A stretch of DNA of 64,000 nucleotides from Micromonospora violae (GTDB lineage: Bacteria; Actinomycetota; Actinomycetes; Mycobacteriales; Micromonosporaceae). The notes below the pieces were generated by a model. That model made no database searches. It was not told where the DNA came from and worked only from the letters and a program-made list of their open reading frames with translations. The stretch spans positions 5,332,001-5,396,000 of the forward strand of contig NZ_SHKK01000001.1 of the NCBI RefSeq assembly GCF_004217135.1, in the 5' to 3' direction. Below are positions 45,247 through 54,002 of the stretch, in pieces. The position numbers and the translations under genes are program-made. Positions within the stretch are counted from its first letter, which is position 1; the number at the start of each line of letters is the position of its first letter.

Positions 45247-46395
45247 GTGCCTTCCGAAGACGCGGCGCCGCAGCTGGACGTCGACCAGATCCTCGCCGAC
45301 CCCGGCGTACGGATCGTCGTGTGCTGCGGTGCGGGCGGGGTGGGAAAGACGACCACGGCCGCGGCGCTGGCGCTGCGGGCCGCCGAGCACCACGGCCGAC
45401 GCACGGTGGTGCTCACCATCGATCCGGCCCGCCGGCTGGCCCAGTCGCTGGGCCTGACCGAGCTGGACAACACCCCTCGCCAGGTCAAGGGGATCGACGT
45501 CGAGAGCAACGGCGGCGAGTTGCACGCCATGATGCTGGACATGAAGCGCACCTTCGACGACGTGGTGTTGCAGCACACCGACCCGACGAAGGCCGCGGAG
45601 ATCTTCGCGAACCCGTTCTACCAGGCGATGAGTTCGACCTTCGCCGGCACGCAGGAATACATGGCGATGGAGAAGCTGGGCCAGCTGCACGCCCGGGGCG
45701 AATGGGACCTGATCGTGGTGGACACGCCACCGTCCCGCTCGGCACTGGACTTCCTGGACGCGCCGGCTCGACTCTCCCGGTTCCTCGACGGCCGCATGCT
45801 GCGACTGCTGCTGGCACCGGCGCGCAGCGGCGGTAAGAGCATGTTCAGCCTGGTCACGGCCTCGTTCGGGATGTTCTCGAAGGTGGTGCAGAAGGTGCTC
45901 GGCGCGCAGCTGCTCACCGACCTGTCCGGCTTCGTGGCGGCACTGGATTCGATGTTCGGTGGTTTCCGGCAGCGGGCCGAGCAGACGTACCGCATCCTGC
46001 AGGCACGGGAGACGGCCTTCCTGCTGGTCGCGGCGCCGGAGCCGGACGCGGTCCGGGAGGCCGCCTACTTCGCGGGTCGCCTGCGGGACGAGCGGATGCC
46101 GCTGGCGGGCCTGGTGCTCAACCGGGTGCACCGCCCGGCCGTCCCGTCGTTGGACGCCGAGCAGAGCCGGGCCGCCGCCGAGCGGCTGACCGAGCTGGGT
46201 GGGCATGAGGCCACCGCCGACGTGCTGCGGGCGCACGCGGCGCTGGCTCGCCAGGCGGTACGCGAGCAGCAGGTCGCGGCGCGCTTCACCGAGGCGTTCC
46301 CGGCCGTGCCGGCGGTGTCGGTTACGGCGCAGCCCGCCGACGTGCACGACGTCGACGGGCTACGGACGATCGGCGCGGCGATCAGCCGGCCGTGA
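45247..46395 (+). CDS. ArsA-family (Get3-like) ATPase, second
   Basis: 382 aa with Walker A GAGGVGKT at 28-35, TIDPARRLAQSLGL and LIVVDTPPSRSALDFLDAP as nucleotide-switch motifs. Homologue of Rv3680. The GTG at 45247 is preferred to the TTG one codon earlier. It follows the first ATPase by 56 bp and ends six bases before the convergent whiB4-type gene. Together the two should form a heterodimeric or higher-order ATPase. Confidence 0.92.
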   Translation: MPSEDAAPQLDVDQILADPGVRIVVCCGAGGVGKTTTAAALALRAAEHHGRRTVVLTIDPARRLAQSLGLTELDNTPRQVKGIDVESNGGELHAMMLDMKRTFDDVVLQHTDPTKAAEIFANPFYQAMSSTFAGTQEYMAMEKLGQLHARGEWDLIVVDTPPSRSALDFLDAPARLSRFLDGRMLRLLLAPARSGGKSMFSLVTASFGMFSKVVQKVLGAQLLTDLSGFVAALDSMFGGFRQRAEQTYRILQARETAFLLVAAPEPDAVREAAYFAGRLRDERMPLAGLVLNRVHRPAVPSLDAEQSRAAAERLTELGGHEATADVLRAHAALARQAVREQQVAARFTEAFPAVPAVSVTAQPADVHDVDGLRTIGAAISRP

Positions 46396-46401
46396 CCGGC
46401 G

Positions 46402-46722
46402 TCAGTTGGCCGCGGTGACGAGAATCTTGTCCTTGCCGGCCTTGTCCTTGCTGTTCTTCTTCATCGCGGCCTCGAACATCTTGCGCCAGCTCGTCACCTG
46501 CGGGTGACGACGGAGGAGCGCCCGCCGTTCGCGTTCGGTCATGCCGCCCCACACACCGAACTCGATCCGGTTGTCCAGCGCGTCGGCCAGGCACTCGTAC
46601 CGAACTGGGCAGCTCCGGCAGATCCGCTTCGCCACGTTCTGTTCGGCGCCCTGTACGAACAACGCGTCCGGGTCCCCGTTCTGACATGCCGCCAGTGACG
46701 GCCAGTCAGTGATCATGCCCAT
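46402..46722 (-). CDS. whiB4: WhiB-family iron-sulfur regulator (WhiB4/WblA-like)
   Basis: 106 aa with the four cluster cysteines C13, C35, C38 and C44 (AACQ, ICRSCPVRYEC) and the GVWGG turn at 56-60, followed by a basic C-terminal DNA-binding tail. WhiB4/WblA senses oxygen and redox state and controls antioxidant and developmental genes. Assignment to the WhiB4/WblA group rests on place: ArsA-like pair, whiB4, ponA2 is the order in mycobacteria (Rv3679-Rv3682). ATG 46722 is used; an ATG two codons later is also possible. Confidence 0.9.
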   Translation of the reverse strand: MGMITDWPSLAACQNGDPDALFVQGAEQNVAKRICRSCPVRYECLADALDNRIEFGVWGGMTERERRALLRRHPQVTSWRKMFEAAMKKNSKDKAGKDKILVTAAN

Positions 46723-47129
46723 GTGTACACGTCCCCCCTTGCAGTACCTACCGACCTCGTCGATGCACGCCAGCCGGCAATTCCCCCCGATCGCCCGGCC
46801 CGCCTTCCCCAAGGCGGCGCGGACGACATGTGGCGCTGTCGCCGCCCCCATCATGCTCTGTAGTCGACTGATTACGCAACGTTGTCGGCTAAATCCATCA
46901 TTTCGGACAGTCCCGGCTTCCCGGGCCTTCGACCGCCGGTTACCCCGCCGAGGTCAGCGATAACGCTGCGCCGCCTCCCCTGATCGGAGGAGACTCACGC
47001 CAGGTCACACGCAACCAAGTACCGGGGGTCGTGCGTTTAGCACAACGAGGGCAGCGCGCGCAGGAAATGGGGAAAGAACGCCCCAGCGCCCCTCGTTCCC
47101 TACTCGCGTACCCTGTCGAGGTGACCTGG
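46723..47129. other. Divergent promoter region of whiB4 and ponA2
   Basis: About 400 bp with no gene supported. The region 46855-46910 is noticeably more AT-rich than its surroundings and likely holds promoters. In-frame GTG or ATG codons for ponA2 occur at 47031, 47067 and 47121, but coding character upstream of 47121 is weak. The symmetric word CAACGTTG occurs near 46878. Confidence 0.5.
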
Positions 47130-49586
47130 ATGCGGAAACGTGACCACAATGTGCTGACCAACGCCGCATCGCTGCTCGTGTGTGGCCTGCTGGCCGGCGT
47201 GGTGGTCGCTGCGGCGGCCTTCCCTGCGGTAGCGATGTCCGGCCTGGCTGCGAAAGCCGGCGCCAAGACATTCGGTGCCCTGCCCACGGAGCTGACGGTG
47301 GCCCGCGCGCCACAGATCAGCTACCTGCTGGCCTCGGACGGCAAGACACCGCTCGCGACGATGTACGACGAGAACCGCCGCGACGTCAAGCTCGCCGACA
47401 TCTCGGTGCCCATGCAGAAGGCCATCATCGCGGCCGAGGACCACGACTTCTACAAGCACAACGGCGTCGACCTCAACGGTGTCGCCCGCGCGTTCGTCAA
47501 CAACCAGAACGAGGGCTCCGCCGGCCGGCAGGGCGCCTCGACGCTGACCATGCAGTACGTCCGGCTGGCCATCGCCTACTCGGCCAGCCACCCGGCGGAC
47601 GTCGTCGCGGCGACCGAGGACACCAGCGCCCGCAAGCTCCGCGAGATGCGGCTGGCCCTCCAGGTCGACAAGGAATTCTCCAAGGACGAGATCCTCACCC
47701 GCTACCTCAACCTCGCCTCGTTCGGCAACGGTGCGTACGGCATCTACGCCGCCAGCCAGGTCTACTTCGGCAAGCCGCCGAGCAAGTTGAAGATCGAAGA
47801 GGCGGCGCTGCTCGCCGGCATGGTCAAGGCGCCGACGACGAACGACCCGACCACCGAGGCGGGTTACCCGCTCGCGCTGGATCGACGCAACTACGTCATC
47901 CAGAACATGGTCGACATCAAGGCCATCACCCAGCAGGAGGCGGACGCCGCCAAGGCGACCAAGCTGGTCGTGAAGGACAAGCGCACCCCCAACGGCTGCG
48001 TCGCCGCCAACGTCAACGAGTGGGGCTTCTTCTGCGACTACTTCTACCGCTGGTGGATGGATCAGGAGACGTTCGGCTCGACCACGTACGACCGGGAGCG
48101 CCGGCTGAAGAGCGGCGGCTACACCGTCGTGACCTCCCTCGACGTGCAGGCGCAGCGGGGAGCCGACAAGGCGGTCCGTAAGGCCAAGAGCGTGAACAGC
48201 AAGGAAGCCGCCATGGTCGCGGTCGTCGAGCCGGGCACCGGTCGGGTGCGGGCGCTCGCGGTGAACCGGCAGTTCAAGCTCGACGACCCGAAGAACCCGA
48301 AGAACAAGCTGTCCAGCGATCCGGCGAAGAAGAAGAAGGGCATCCGGGGCAACTACCCGGCGACCGTGAACCCGCTCCTCACCGGCGGCAACGGCATCAC
48401 CGGCTACCAGGCCGGCTCGACCTTCAAGATCTTCAGCATCCTCGCCGCGCTGGAAAAGGGCATCCCGCTCGGCTACACGATCAACGCGCCACAGCAGTTC
48501 AAGTCGGAATACATCATCAGCAGCAGCAGTCCGGCGGCCTGCAAGGGCACCCACTTCTACTGCCCGACCAACTCCGGCCTCAAGGCCGGCGGTGTGCAGA
48601 ACATGTGGAGCGCCTTCAGCGCCTCGATCAACACCTACTTCGTTCCACTGCAACAGCAGGTCGGTGCGGAGAACGTGGTCGACGCCGCCCGACGGGCCGG
48701 CATCCAGTTCCGGGCGAGCAACGACGCCAAGTTCGCCGCCACCAAGGAAGCGGCCCACCAGTGGGGCGCCTTCACCCTGGGCGTCTCCTCCACCACCCCG
48801 CTCGACCTGGCCAACGCGTACGCGACCCTCGCGGCGGACGGCAAGTACTGCGAGCCGATCCCGGTGCAGGAGATCCGCGACCCGGAGGGCAACAAGCTGG
48901 ACATCGCCAACCCGCGCTGTGAGAAGCGGTTCAGCACCGAGGTGGCCCGCGCCGCCGTGGACGCTGCCCGCTGCCCGGTCGGCGACAACTCCAAGACCAG
49001 CAGGTGCGGTGGCAGCCGTACGGCCGCCGTCGTGAAGAACATCGTCGACGCGCCGGTGGCCGGCAAGTCCGGCACCACCGACTCGGAGAAGACGGCCGCG
49101 CTGGTCGCCATGACCAAGCAGTACTCGGTGGCCGGCATCATGGCCGACCCGGACTGGCCGCAGACCAACGTCAAGATGAAACACAAAGAGAAGGACGGCA
49201 TCAACCCGCCGGTGTACGAAACCCTGCGGGACGCCATGAAGAACAAACCGCGGATCAAGTTCGACGAGCCTGGCCAGAAGATTTCCGAGGGTGACCAGCG
49301 CAGCATCCCCGACGTGAAGTGCATTTCGGTGGATCAGGCGAAGTCCCGGCTCAAGGGCGCCGGCTTCGAGCCGGTCGTCTCCAGCACCAAGGTGCCGTCC
49401 TCCTGCAAGGCGGGCGACGCGGCCGGCACCAGCCCGGACGGACGCACGATCAAGGGTGGCGTGGTCACCATCCAGGTCAGCAGCGGTGGCGGCGGCGGCA
49501 CGCCGGGCAACAACGATGGCACTCCGGGCAATCAGCCCGGCAACCCGCCCGGTCGACCCGGCAACGGCGGCCGTCCCGGCGGCTGA
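47130..49586 (+). CDS. ponA2: Bifunctional class A penicillin-binding protein with PASTA domain (PonA2)
   Basis: Builds peptidoglycan outside the membrane: glycan polymerisation plus peptide cross-linking; 818 aa from ATG 47130. One membrane helix at about 12-38. Glycosyltransferase motifs: E103 in AAEDHDFYKHNGVD, QGASTLTMQYVR. Transpeptidase motifs intact: S430 in STFK, S499-I-N501, K646 in KSGT. A PASTA domain at about 725-785 (IPDVKCISVDQAKSRL) and a Gly/Pro/Asn-rich tail follow. Start chosen since GAGG precedes it; a GTG nine bases upstream is also possible. Position and domains match Rv3682. Confidence 0.95.
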   Translation: MRKRDHNVLTNAASLLVCGLLAGVVVAAAAFPAVAMSGLAAKAGAKTFGALPTELTVARAPQISYLLASDGKTPLATMYDENRRDVKLADISVPMQKAIIAAEDHDFYKHNGVDLNGVARAFVNNQNEGSAGRQGASTLTMQYVRLAIAYSASHPADVVAATEDTSARKLREMRLALQVDKEFSKDEILTRYLNLASFGNGAYGIYAASQVYFGKPPSKLKIEEAALLAGMVKAPTTNDPTTEAGYPLALDRRNYVIQNMVDIKAITQQEADAAKATKLVVKDKRTPNGCVAANVNEWGFFCDYFYRWWMDQETFGSTTYDRERRLKSGGYTVVTSLDVQAQRGADKAVRKAKSVNSKEAAMVAVVEPGTGRVRALAVNRQFKLDDPKNPKNKLSSDPAKKKKGIRGNYPATVNPLLTGGNGITGYQAGSTFKIFSILAALEKGIPLGYTINAPQQFKSEYIISSSSPAACKGTHFYCPTNSGLKAGGVQNMWSAFSASINTYFVPLQQQVGAENVVDAARRAGIQFRASNDAKFAATKEAAHQWGAFTLGVSSTTPLDLANAYATLAADGKYCEPIPVQEIRDPEGNKLDIANPRCEKRFSTEVARAAVDAARCPVGDNSKTSRCGGSRTAAVVKNIVDAPVAGKSGTTDSEKTAALVAMTKQYSVAGIMADPDWPQTNVKMKHKEKDGINPPVYETLRDAMKNKPRIKFDEPGQKISEGDQRSIPDVKCISVDQAKSRLKGAGFEPVVSSTKVPSSCKAGDAAGTSPDGRTIKGGVVTIQVSSGGGGGTPGNNDGTPGNQPGNPPGRPGNGGRPGG

Positions 49587-49602
49587 GCCGACGAGTAGCG
49601 CA

Positions 49603-49639
49603 GAACGGGCGGGCACCCTCCTCGGGTGCCCGCCCGTTC
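49603..49639 (+). terminator. Rho-independent-like terminator of ponA2
   Basis: Perfect 16-bp stem: GAACGGGCGGGCACCC (49603-49618) pairs with 49624-49639 around the loop TCCTC. No long T-run follows. Confidence 0.85.
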
Positions 49640-49675
49640 GTCATCTGCCGTTCGTCGTCTGCCGTTCGTCGTCTG
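49634..49675. repeat. Three tandem 14-bp repeats
   Basis: Units CCGTTCGTCATCTG, CCGTTCGTCGTCTG and CCGTTCGTCGTCTG at 49634-49647, 49648-49661 and 49662-49675. The first unit begins inside the 3' arm of the ponA2 terminator. Confidence 0.9.
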
Positions 49676-49714
49676 GCCGGACCAGCGAGCGGCTGCGACG
49701 GCCGCCCTGCCGTG

Positions 49715-50170
49715 TCAGAGGCCGAGCTGCCGGCGTACCTCGGCGGCCACCCGGCCACCCTCGGCCCGGCCCGCCACCGCGGCCTGGGCCGCCTTCATGG
49801 CCGGGCCCATCTGGGCCTTGCCGGTGAAGCCGCCCGCGGCGAGCGCCCCCGACACCAGCTCGGTCAGCTCGGCGTCCGGGAGCTGCTTGGGCAGGTAGCG
49901 GTCCAACACCTCACCCTCGGCGCTCTCCTTCGCGGCCTGCTCGGCGCGGCCGGCGTCGGCGAAGGCCGTCGCCGCCTCCCGACGCTTCTTGGCTTCCTTG
50001 GTCAACACCGCGAGCACCTCGTCATCGGTGAGCTCGCGCTTGGCCTTGCCGGCGACCTCGGCGGTGCCGACGGCGGCCAGGGCCATCCGCAGCGTGGAGG
50101 TGGTCAGCTCGTCGCGCGCCTTGAGCGCGGAACGCATGTCGGCAGTGAGGCGGTCCTTCAGCGTGCTCAT
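49715..50170 (-). CDS. GatB/YqeY domain protein
   Basis: 151-aa cytosolic helical protein. YqeY-type segments: MRSALKARDELTTSTLRMALAA, LTDDEVLAVLTKEAKKRREA, YLPKQLPDAEL and MGPAMKAAQAAVAGRAEGGRV. The domain is shared with the tail of the GatB subunit of tRNA amidotransferase, where it contacts tRNA; stand-alone forms have no settled role. ATG at 50170. The divergent metallophosphoesterase starts only 25 bp away. Confidence 0.93.
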   Translation of the reverse strand: MSTLKDRLTADMRSALKARDELTTSTLRMALAAVGTAEVAGKAKRELTDDEVLAVLTKEAKKRREAATAFADAGRAEQAAKESAEGEVLDRYLPKQLPDAELTELVSGALAAGGFTGKAQMGPAMKAAQAAVAGRAEGGRVAAEVRRQLGL

Positions 50171-50195
50171 GGACGGTCAAACTACCCTGAACGCC

Positions 50196-51089
50196 ATGCG
50201 AAAGCGCACACTATTCCGGCTCGCCGCCGGAACCGCCACGATCGGCGCGGCCACGCTCGCGTACGCATCGCTCATCGAGCGCAACATGTTCACCCTGCGG
50301 CGGTACGACGTGCCGGTGCTCCCGGCCGACGCGGAGCCGCTACGCGTCCTGCACCTGTCGGACCTGCACATGATGCCCGACCAGGCGCGCAAGCAGCGCT
50401 GGGTGGCGTCACTGGCCGCCCTCGACCCCGACCTGGTGGTGGTGACCGGCGACAACATGGCCCACCCGGGCGCGGTGCCGGGGGTGCTGCGGGCCCTACA
50501 ACCGCTGCTGGACTACCCGGGTGCCTTCGTGTTCGGCTCCAACGACTACACCGGGCCGGTGCTGAAGAACCCCTTCACCTACTTCCTGCCCGACCGGGAG
50601 TACACCGAGGGCGTCGAGCTGCCCTACGAGGAGCTGCGTCAGGTCTTCACCGGCGCTGGCTGGGCGGACCTCAACAACGTCCGGACGACGGTGAAGGCCG
50701 GCGGCCGACAGGTCGACCTGGTCGGCGTGGACGACCCGCACATCGACCGGGACGACTACCCCGCTGTGGCCGGCGCGGTGTCCTCCTCGGCGGACCTCTC
50801 CATCGCGCTGTCGCACTCACCCGAGCCACGGGTGCTCGACCAGATGGCGGCGGACGGCTTCGGACTGCTGCTGGCCGGGCACACCCACGGTGGTCAGGTC
50901 TGCGTACCGGGGTTCGGGGCGCTGGTCACCAACTGCGGCCTGCCCCGCTCGATGGCGAAGGGTCTACACCGGTGGCCGGGTTCGGACTCCTGGCTGCACG
51001 TCTCCGCCGGCCTCGGCACCCACCCCACCGCCCCGGTCCGCTTCGCCTGCCCCCCGGAGGCCAGCATCCTCACCCTCATCCCCCGCTGA
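50196..51089 (+). CDS. Metallophosphoesterase (Rv3683-like), membrane-associated
   Basis: 297 aa with a hydrophobic N-terminal segment at about 7-26 (LFRLAAGTATIGAATLAYAS), probably a signal anchor. The calcineurin-like fold follows: LHLSDLHMMPD, VVTGDNMAHP, GSNDYTGP, LSHSPEPRVLD and LAGHTHGGQV. This is the YkuE/LpxH-like branch acting on phospholipid-type phosphoesters in some bacteria. ATG at 50196; TACCCT at 50183-50188 is placed as a -10 for a leaderless transcript. Last member of the conserved ponA2 block. Confidence 0.9.
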   Translation: MRKRTLFRLAAGTATIGAATLAYASLIERNMFTLRRYDVPVLPADAEPLRVLHLSDLHMMPDQARKQRWVASLAALDPDLVVVTGDNMAHPGAVPGVLRALQPLLDYPGAFVFGSNDYTGPVLKNPFTYFLPDREYTEGVELPYEELRQVFTGAGWADLNNVRTTVKAGGRQVDLVGVDDPHIDRDDYPAVAGAVSSSADLSIALSHSPEPRVLDQMAADGFGLLLAGHTHGGQVCVPGFGALVTNCGLPRSMAKGLHRWPGSDSWLHVSAGLGTHPTAPVRFACPPEASILTLIPR

Positions 51090-51151
51090 AGCCCGCCCAC
51101 CGCCCCACCGCCCCACCGCCCGCCGCTGCGGCAGGACCGGGCGGCGGTCGT

Positions 51152-51228
51152 TGATCGACTCGGGTTCCTGAAAGTTGGGGAGTCCCGGTCACGTCGACAG
51201 CCCGACTTCCTTGAACCCGAGTCGATCA
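51152..51228. repeat. Intergenic palindromic element, family 1 copy D
   Basis: Left arm TGATCGACTCGGGTTC (51152-51167) has an exact complement at the right end (51213-51228), and pairing continues inward with several mismatches. The right side resembles that of copy A at 32459-32490. It sits between a metallophosphoesterase gene and tRNA-Pro. Confidence 0.82.
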
Positions 51229-51286
51229 TCGGCCCAGCCCGGCCCGCGATCACACTGGGCGGGGCCGGGCGGCGGGGGTACCGAGT

Positions 51287-51314
51287 TTGACCATCGGGGC
51301 GGGTGGGCTACTAT
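51287..51314 (+). promoter_or_regulatory. Promoter of tRNA-Pro
   Basis: TTGACC (51287-51292) and TACTAT (51309-51314) are 16 bp apart, a near-consensus housekeeping promoter. Predicted start about seven bases later, just before the tRNA. Confidence 0.8.
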
Positions 51315-51328
51315 TTGTCGGCACGCCT

Positions 51329-51405
<77 letters not shown>

Positions 51406-51410
51406 GAGGT

Positions 51411-51447
51411 AAAAGGCCAGGTGAGATTTTCTCTCACCTGGCCTTTT
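51411..51447 (+). terminator. Rho-independent terminator of tRNA-Pro
   Basis: Perfect 16-bp stem AAAAGGCCAGGTGAGA (51411-51426) with 51432-51447, loop TTTTC, ending in a T-run through 51448. Confidence 0.95.
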
Positions 51448-51511
51448 TGTCTGCACCGGCGAGCACAGTCGACCCATTCCCGTGTCAGCGCCGCGTGGCT
51501 AGCGTCCGCGT

Positions 51512-51928
51512 ATGGCCCACCCGCAGACGCCTCAACCATCCGACGGTCCGACAGGAGCACCGCTTGCGCCCCCGGGGACCGGCCCCGCCGCCGCCGTCTC
51601 CTTTCTGGCCGTGTACGTGTTGGCCGGCCTGGGAGCGGTGTGTTGGGCGGGAGCGGCCTACAGCGCACGGGCGATCTATCTGGGCCGCGACATGGTTGAG
51701 GGCCTGCTGAGCTTCGTCGGGCTGGTCGGGCTCGCTGGTTTTGAAGTGTTCGCGTTGCTGTTCACCATCACCGCCGCTTTCGAACTGCGCGGACGCAACT
51801 CGCCTCGGGCGGCCCTGCTGACCGGTCTGGTCGCACTCGCTGGGGTCGTCGCGACGGTCGTGTTCCTGATCTGGGTTGCCACGACCGCGAGCACCGCCCC
51901 CCTAGCCAGCGCCGGCGCGTCCGTCTGA
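51512..51928 (+). CDS. Small three-helix membrane protein, unknown function
   Basis: 138 aa: Pro-rich head (about 1-27), then three hydrophobic helices at about 28-50, 64-88 and 100-125. The short polar loop RGRNSPRA lies between helices two and three. ATG at 51512. Unrelated to the tRNA upstream. No family recognised. Confidence 0.7.
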   Translation: MAHPQTPQPSDGPTGAPLAPPGTGPAAAVSFLAVYVLAGLGAVCWAGAAYSARAIYLGRDMVEGLLSFVGLVGLAGFEVFALLFTITAAFELRGRNSPRAALLTGLVALAGVVATVVFLIWVATTASTAPLASAGASV

Positions 51929-52004
51929 AATCGTGGCGCGGCGAACCCCACCCACCCGGCCGGACGTCTGTCCGTGCGGCGCCGGTCGAGGTGACGCGGG
52001 CTGG

Positions 52005-52478
52005 TCAGTCCTGCCGTTCGGTCCGCTCGATCTCCGCGAACGCGGCGGCCAGATAGTCGGCCAACGGCACGCTCGTCGCCGCCAACAGGTCGGCCACGAG
52101 CAGCGGGGCGTGTCGGGCCAGAGCCCCCGCGTCCGGAGGTGACTCGTCGCCGTCGGGGTCGTACACGCCCAGCGCGCCGGCCAGCAGGACGAGCACCACG
52201 TGCGGGTCGACATCCGCACGCCACCGCACGGACTCCTGCACGCAGTGGGTCAGCACCTGCCGGATGTCGTCGCCGGTCAACCCGTCCGGATGGCTCTCCT
52301 CCAGCAGCAACCGGACCACCCCGCCGAGCACCAGGCCGGAACGCTCGTCTGCGGCGAGACCGCTGACCGCCTCGTCGTACGCCTCAGCGTCGCGTGCCTG
52401 GGCGGCGGCGACGGCCGTGGTGGCGGTCACCGCGATGGCGCGGGCGGTAGCGGGCAGGTGTCGCCAGGTGCCGGTCAT
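52005..52478 (-). CDS. Conserved hypothetical soluble protein (157 aa)
   Basis: Largely alpha-helical, acidic protein without membrane segments or recognisable motif; starts MTGTWRHLPATARAIAV. Contains LGGVVRLLLEESHPDGLTGD and SVRWRADVDPHVVLVLLAGA. ATG at 52478, divergent from the MFS gene by 150 bp. Length and codon use fit a real gene, but function is unknown. Confidence 0.72.
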   Translation of the reverse strand: MTGTWRHLPATARAIAVTATTAVAAAQARDAEAYDEAVSGLAADERSGLVLGGVVRLLLEESHPDGLTGDDIRQVLTHCVQESVRWRADVDPHVVLVLLAGALGVYDPDGDESPPDAGALARHAPLLVADLLAATSVPLADYLAAAFAEIERTERQD

Positions 52479-52628
52479 CGGGCCAGCATCGCAGACCTGG
52501 CGGACACCGACCGACCGCGACCACGGCGAGTGGATCGAGGTGGGATTGGTCACCCGACGGCCCGGGTGAGCACGAGATGTGGGCAAAACGATTCGCGCGG
52601 CGTCAGACCCACCGAACAGAATGCTGGC

Positions 52629-53906
52629 ATGCTGCGTCGTGCCCTGCCCCGCCGTTCGGAAGCTCGCCGACTCCTCCTCGGCACTCTCCTGTCGGCGGTC
52701 GGGCGGGGTCTGACCCTGCCGTTCCTGTTCATCTACCTGACCGACGTACGCGGGCTCACCGACACCCGCGCCGGGCTCGTCATCGGCTGGTACGGCGTGG
52801 TCACGCTGGCCCTGTCGCCGCTGGGCGGAACGTTGATCGACCGGATCGGCGCCCGCCGGGTGGTGGTGCCCTGCCTGCTGATCGAGGCGATCGGCACCGG
52901 CTCGCTCGCGCTGGTCCACTCGACCGGCTCGGCCCTGCTGGTGATGACGGTGATCGCCATCGGCAGCTCGGCGATCTGGTCCGGGCAGAACACCATCCTC
53001 GCGTCGTTGACCGACGACGATGAGCGGCAGCGCGTCTTCGGGTTGAACTTCGCCCTGCTCAACCTCGGCATCGGCATCGGCGGCATGACCTCCGGCGCGA
53101 TCGTCGACACCGCCCGGCCCGGCACCTTCCAGACGATCTACCTGCTGGACGCGGTGACCTACCTGATGCCGGCGCTGATCCTGCTCACCCTGCCCGGTGT
53201 GGGCCACCGGCTCGGCAAGCGTCGAGGCGTCGACGAGCCGTCGCCCGGCGGCTACCTGACGGTGCTCCGTGACCGCCCGTTCCGGCGGCTGGTGATCTTC
53301 GGGCTGATCCTCACCACCTGCGGGTACGCGCAGGTGGAGGTGGGCTTCGCCGCGTTCGCGGTACGGGTGGCCGAGGTGAACCCGCGGGTGGTGGCCTGGG
53401 CGCTCGCGGCCAACACCGTGATGATCGTGCTCGCACAGCTGGTGGTGATCCGCCGCATCGAGGGGCGCAGCCGCACCCGGGCGTTGGCCGTGGTGGGGGC
53501 GGTGTTCGCCGCCGCCTGGTTGGTCCTCGGCGCGGCCGGTCTGGTCAGTGGTGCGAGTGCCGTACTGGCCGCTCTCTTCGTGGTGCTCTGCTCGGCGATC
53601 TTCGGCTTCGGCGAGACGATGCTGTCCCCGGTGATGCCGGCGCTGACCAACGCGCTGGCCACCGACGAGCTACGCGGTCGGTACAACGCGATGAGCTCGA
53701 TGATCTTCGGAATCAGCGGGGTGATCGGCCCGGTGACCGCCGGCCCGCTCATCGGCGCCGCCAATGGCATGGTCTGGGTGGCGTTCGTGGTCGGCGGCTG
53801 CCTGGTCGCCTCGCTGGTCGCGCTCTCCCTGCGCCGGCTGCTCACCACCGAGCAGGACGGCCGCGCGACGCCGGCCCCGGCGTCGCCCACGCCCGCCCTC
53901 GCCTGA
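52629..53906 (+). CDS. Major facilitator superfamily transporter
   Basis: 425-aa membrane transporter with about 12 helices. The loop between helices two and three carries the MFS signature GGTLIDRIGARR (variant of GxLaDrxGrkr), and a charged central loop (GKRRGVDEPSPGGY) divides the halves. Looks like a DHA1-type drug/metabolite exporter; substrate unknown. ATG at 52629; the longer open frame upstream overlaps the divergent gene. Ends at a strong hairpin shared with the convergent nucleotidase gene. Confidence 0.92.
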   Translation: MLRRALPRRSEARRLLLGTLLSAVGRGLTLPFLFIYLTDVRGLTDTRAGLVIGWYGVVTLALSPLGGTLIDRIGARRVVVPCLLIEAIGTGSLALVHSTGSALLVMTVIAIGSSAIWSGQNTILASLTDDDERQRVFGLNFALLNLGIGIGGMTSGAIVDTARPGTFQTIYLLDAVTYLMPALILLTLPGVGHRLGKRRGVDEPSPGGYLTVLRDRPFRRLVIFGLILTTCGYAQVEVGFAAFAVRVAEVNPRVVAWALAANTVMIVLAQLVVIRRIEGRSRTRALAVVGAVFAAAWLVLGAAGLVSGASAVLAALFVVLCSAIFGFGETMLSPVMPALTNALATDELRGRYNAMSSMIFGISGVIGPVTAGPLIGAANGMVWVAFVVGGCLVASLVALSLRRLLTTEQDGRATPAPASPTPALA

Positions 53907-53952
53907 GACCCGCACCCGGCACCCGGCACGACCTCGCCCGAGGCCGGCGTGG

Positions 53953-53986
53953 GTCGGGCCCCGGAGCTGGTGCTCCGGGGCCCGAC
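53953..53986. terminator. Bidirectional hairpin between the MFS and nucleotidase genes
   Basis: Perfect 15-bp stem GTCGGGCCCCGGAGC (53953-53967) with 53972-53986 and a TGGT loop, between convergent genes; no T-run. Confidence 0.8.
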
Positions 53987-54002
53987 GTCGCGGGGTCGGC
54001 CG

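Noticed and set aside
44213..46395. Arsenite efflux operon
   Set aside because: Two ArsA-like ATPases without arsB, arsC or arsR; neighbours match the mycobacterial whiB4-ponA2 block instead.
47100..49616. Open frame of over 800 codons on the minus strand opposite ponA2
   Set aside because: Shadow of ponA2 codon bias; the plus-strand protein has all catalytic motifs.
53953..53986. Fifth palindrome family
   Set aside because: Short, GC-only 15-bp hairpin between convergent genes is adequately explained as a terminator.
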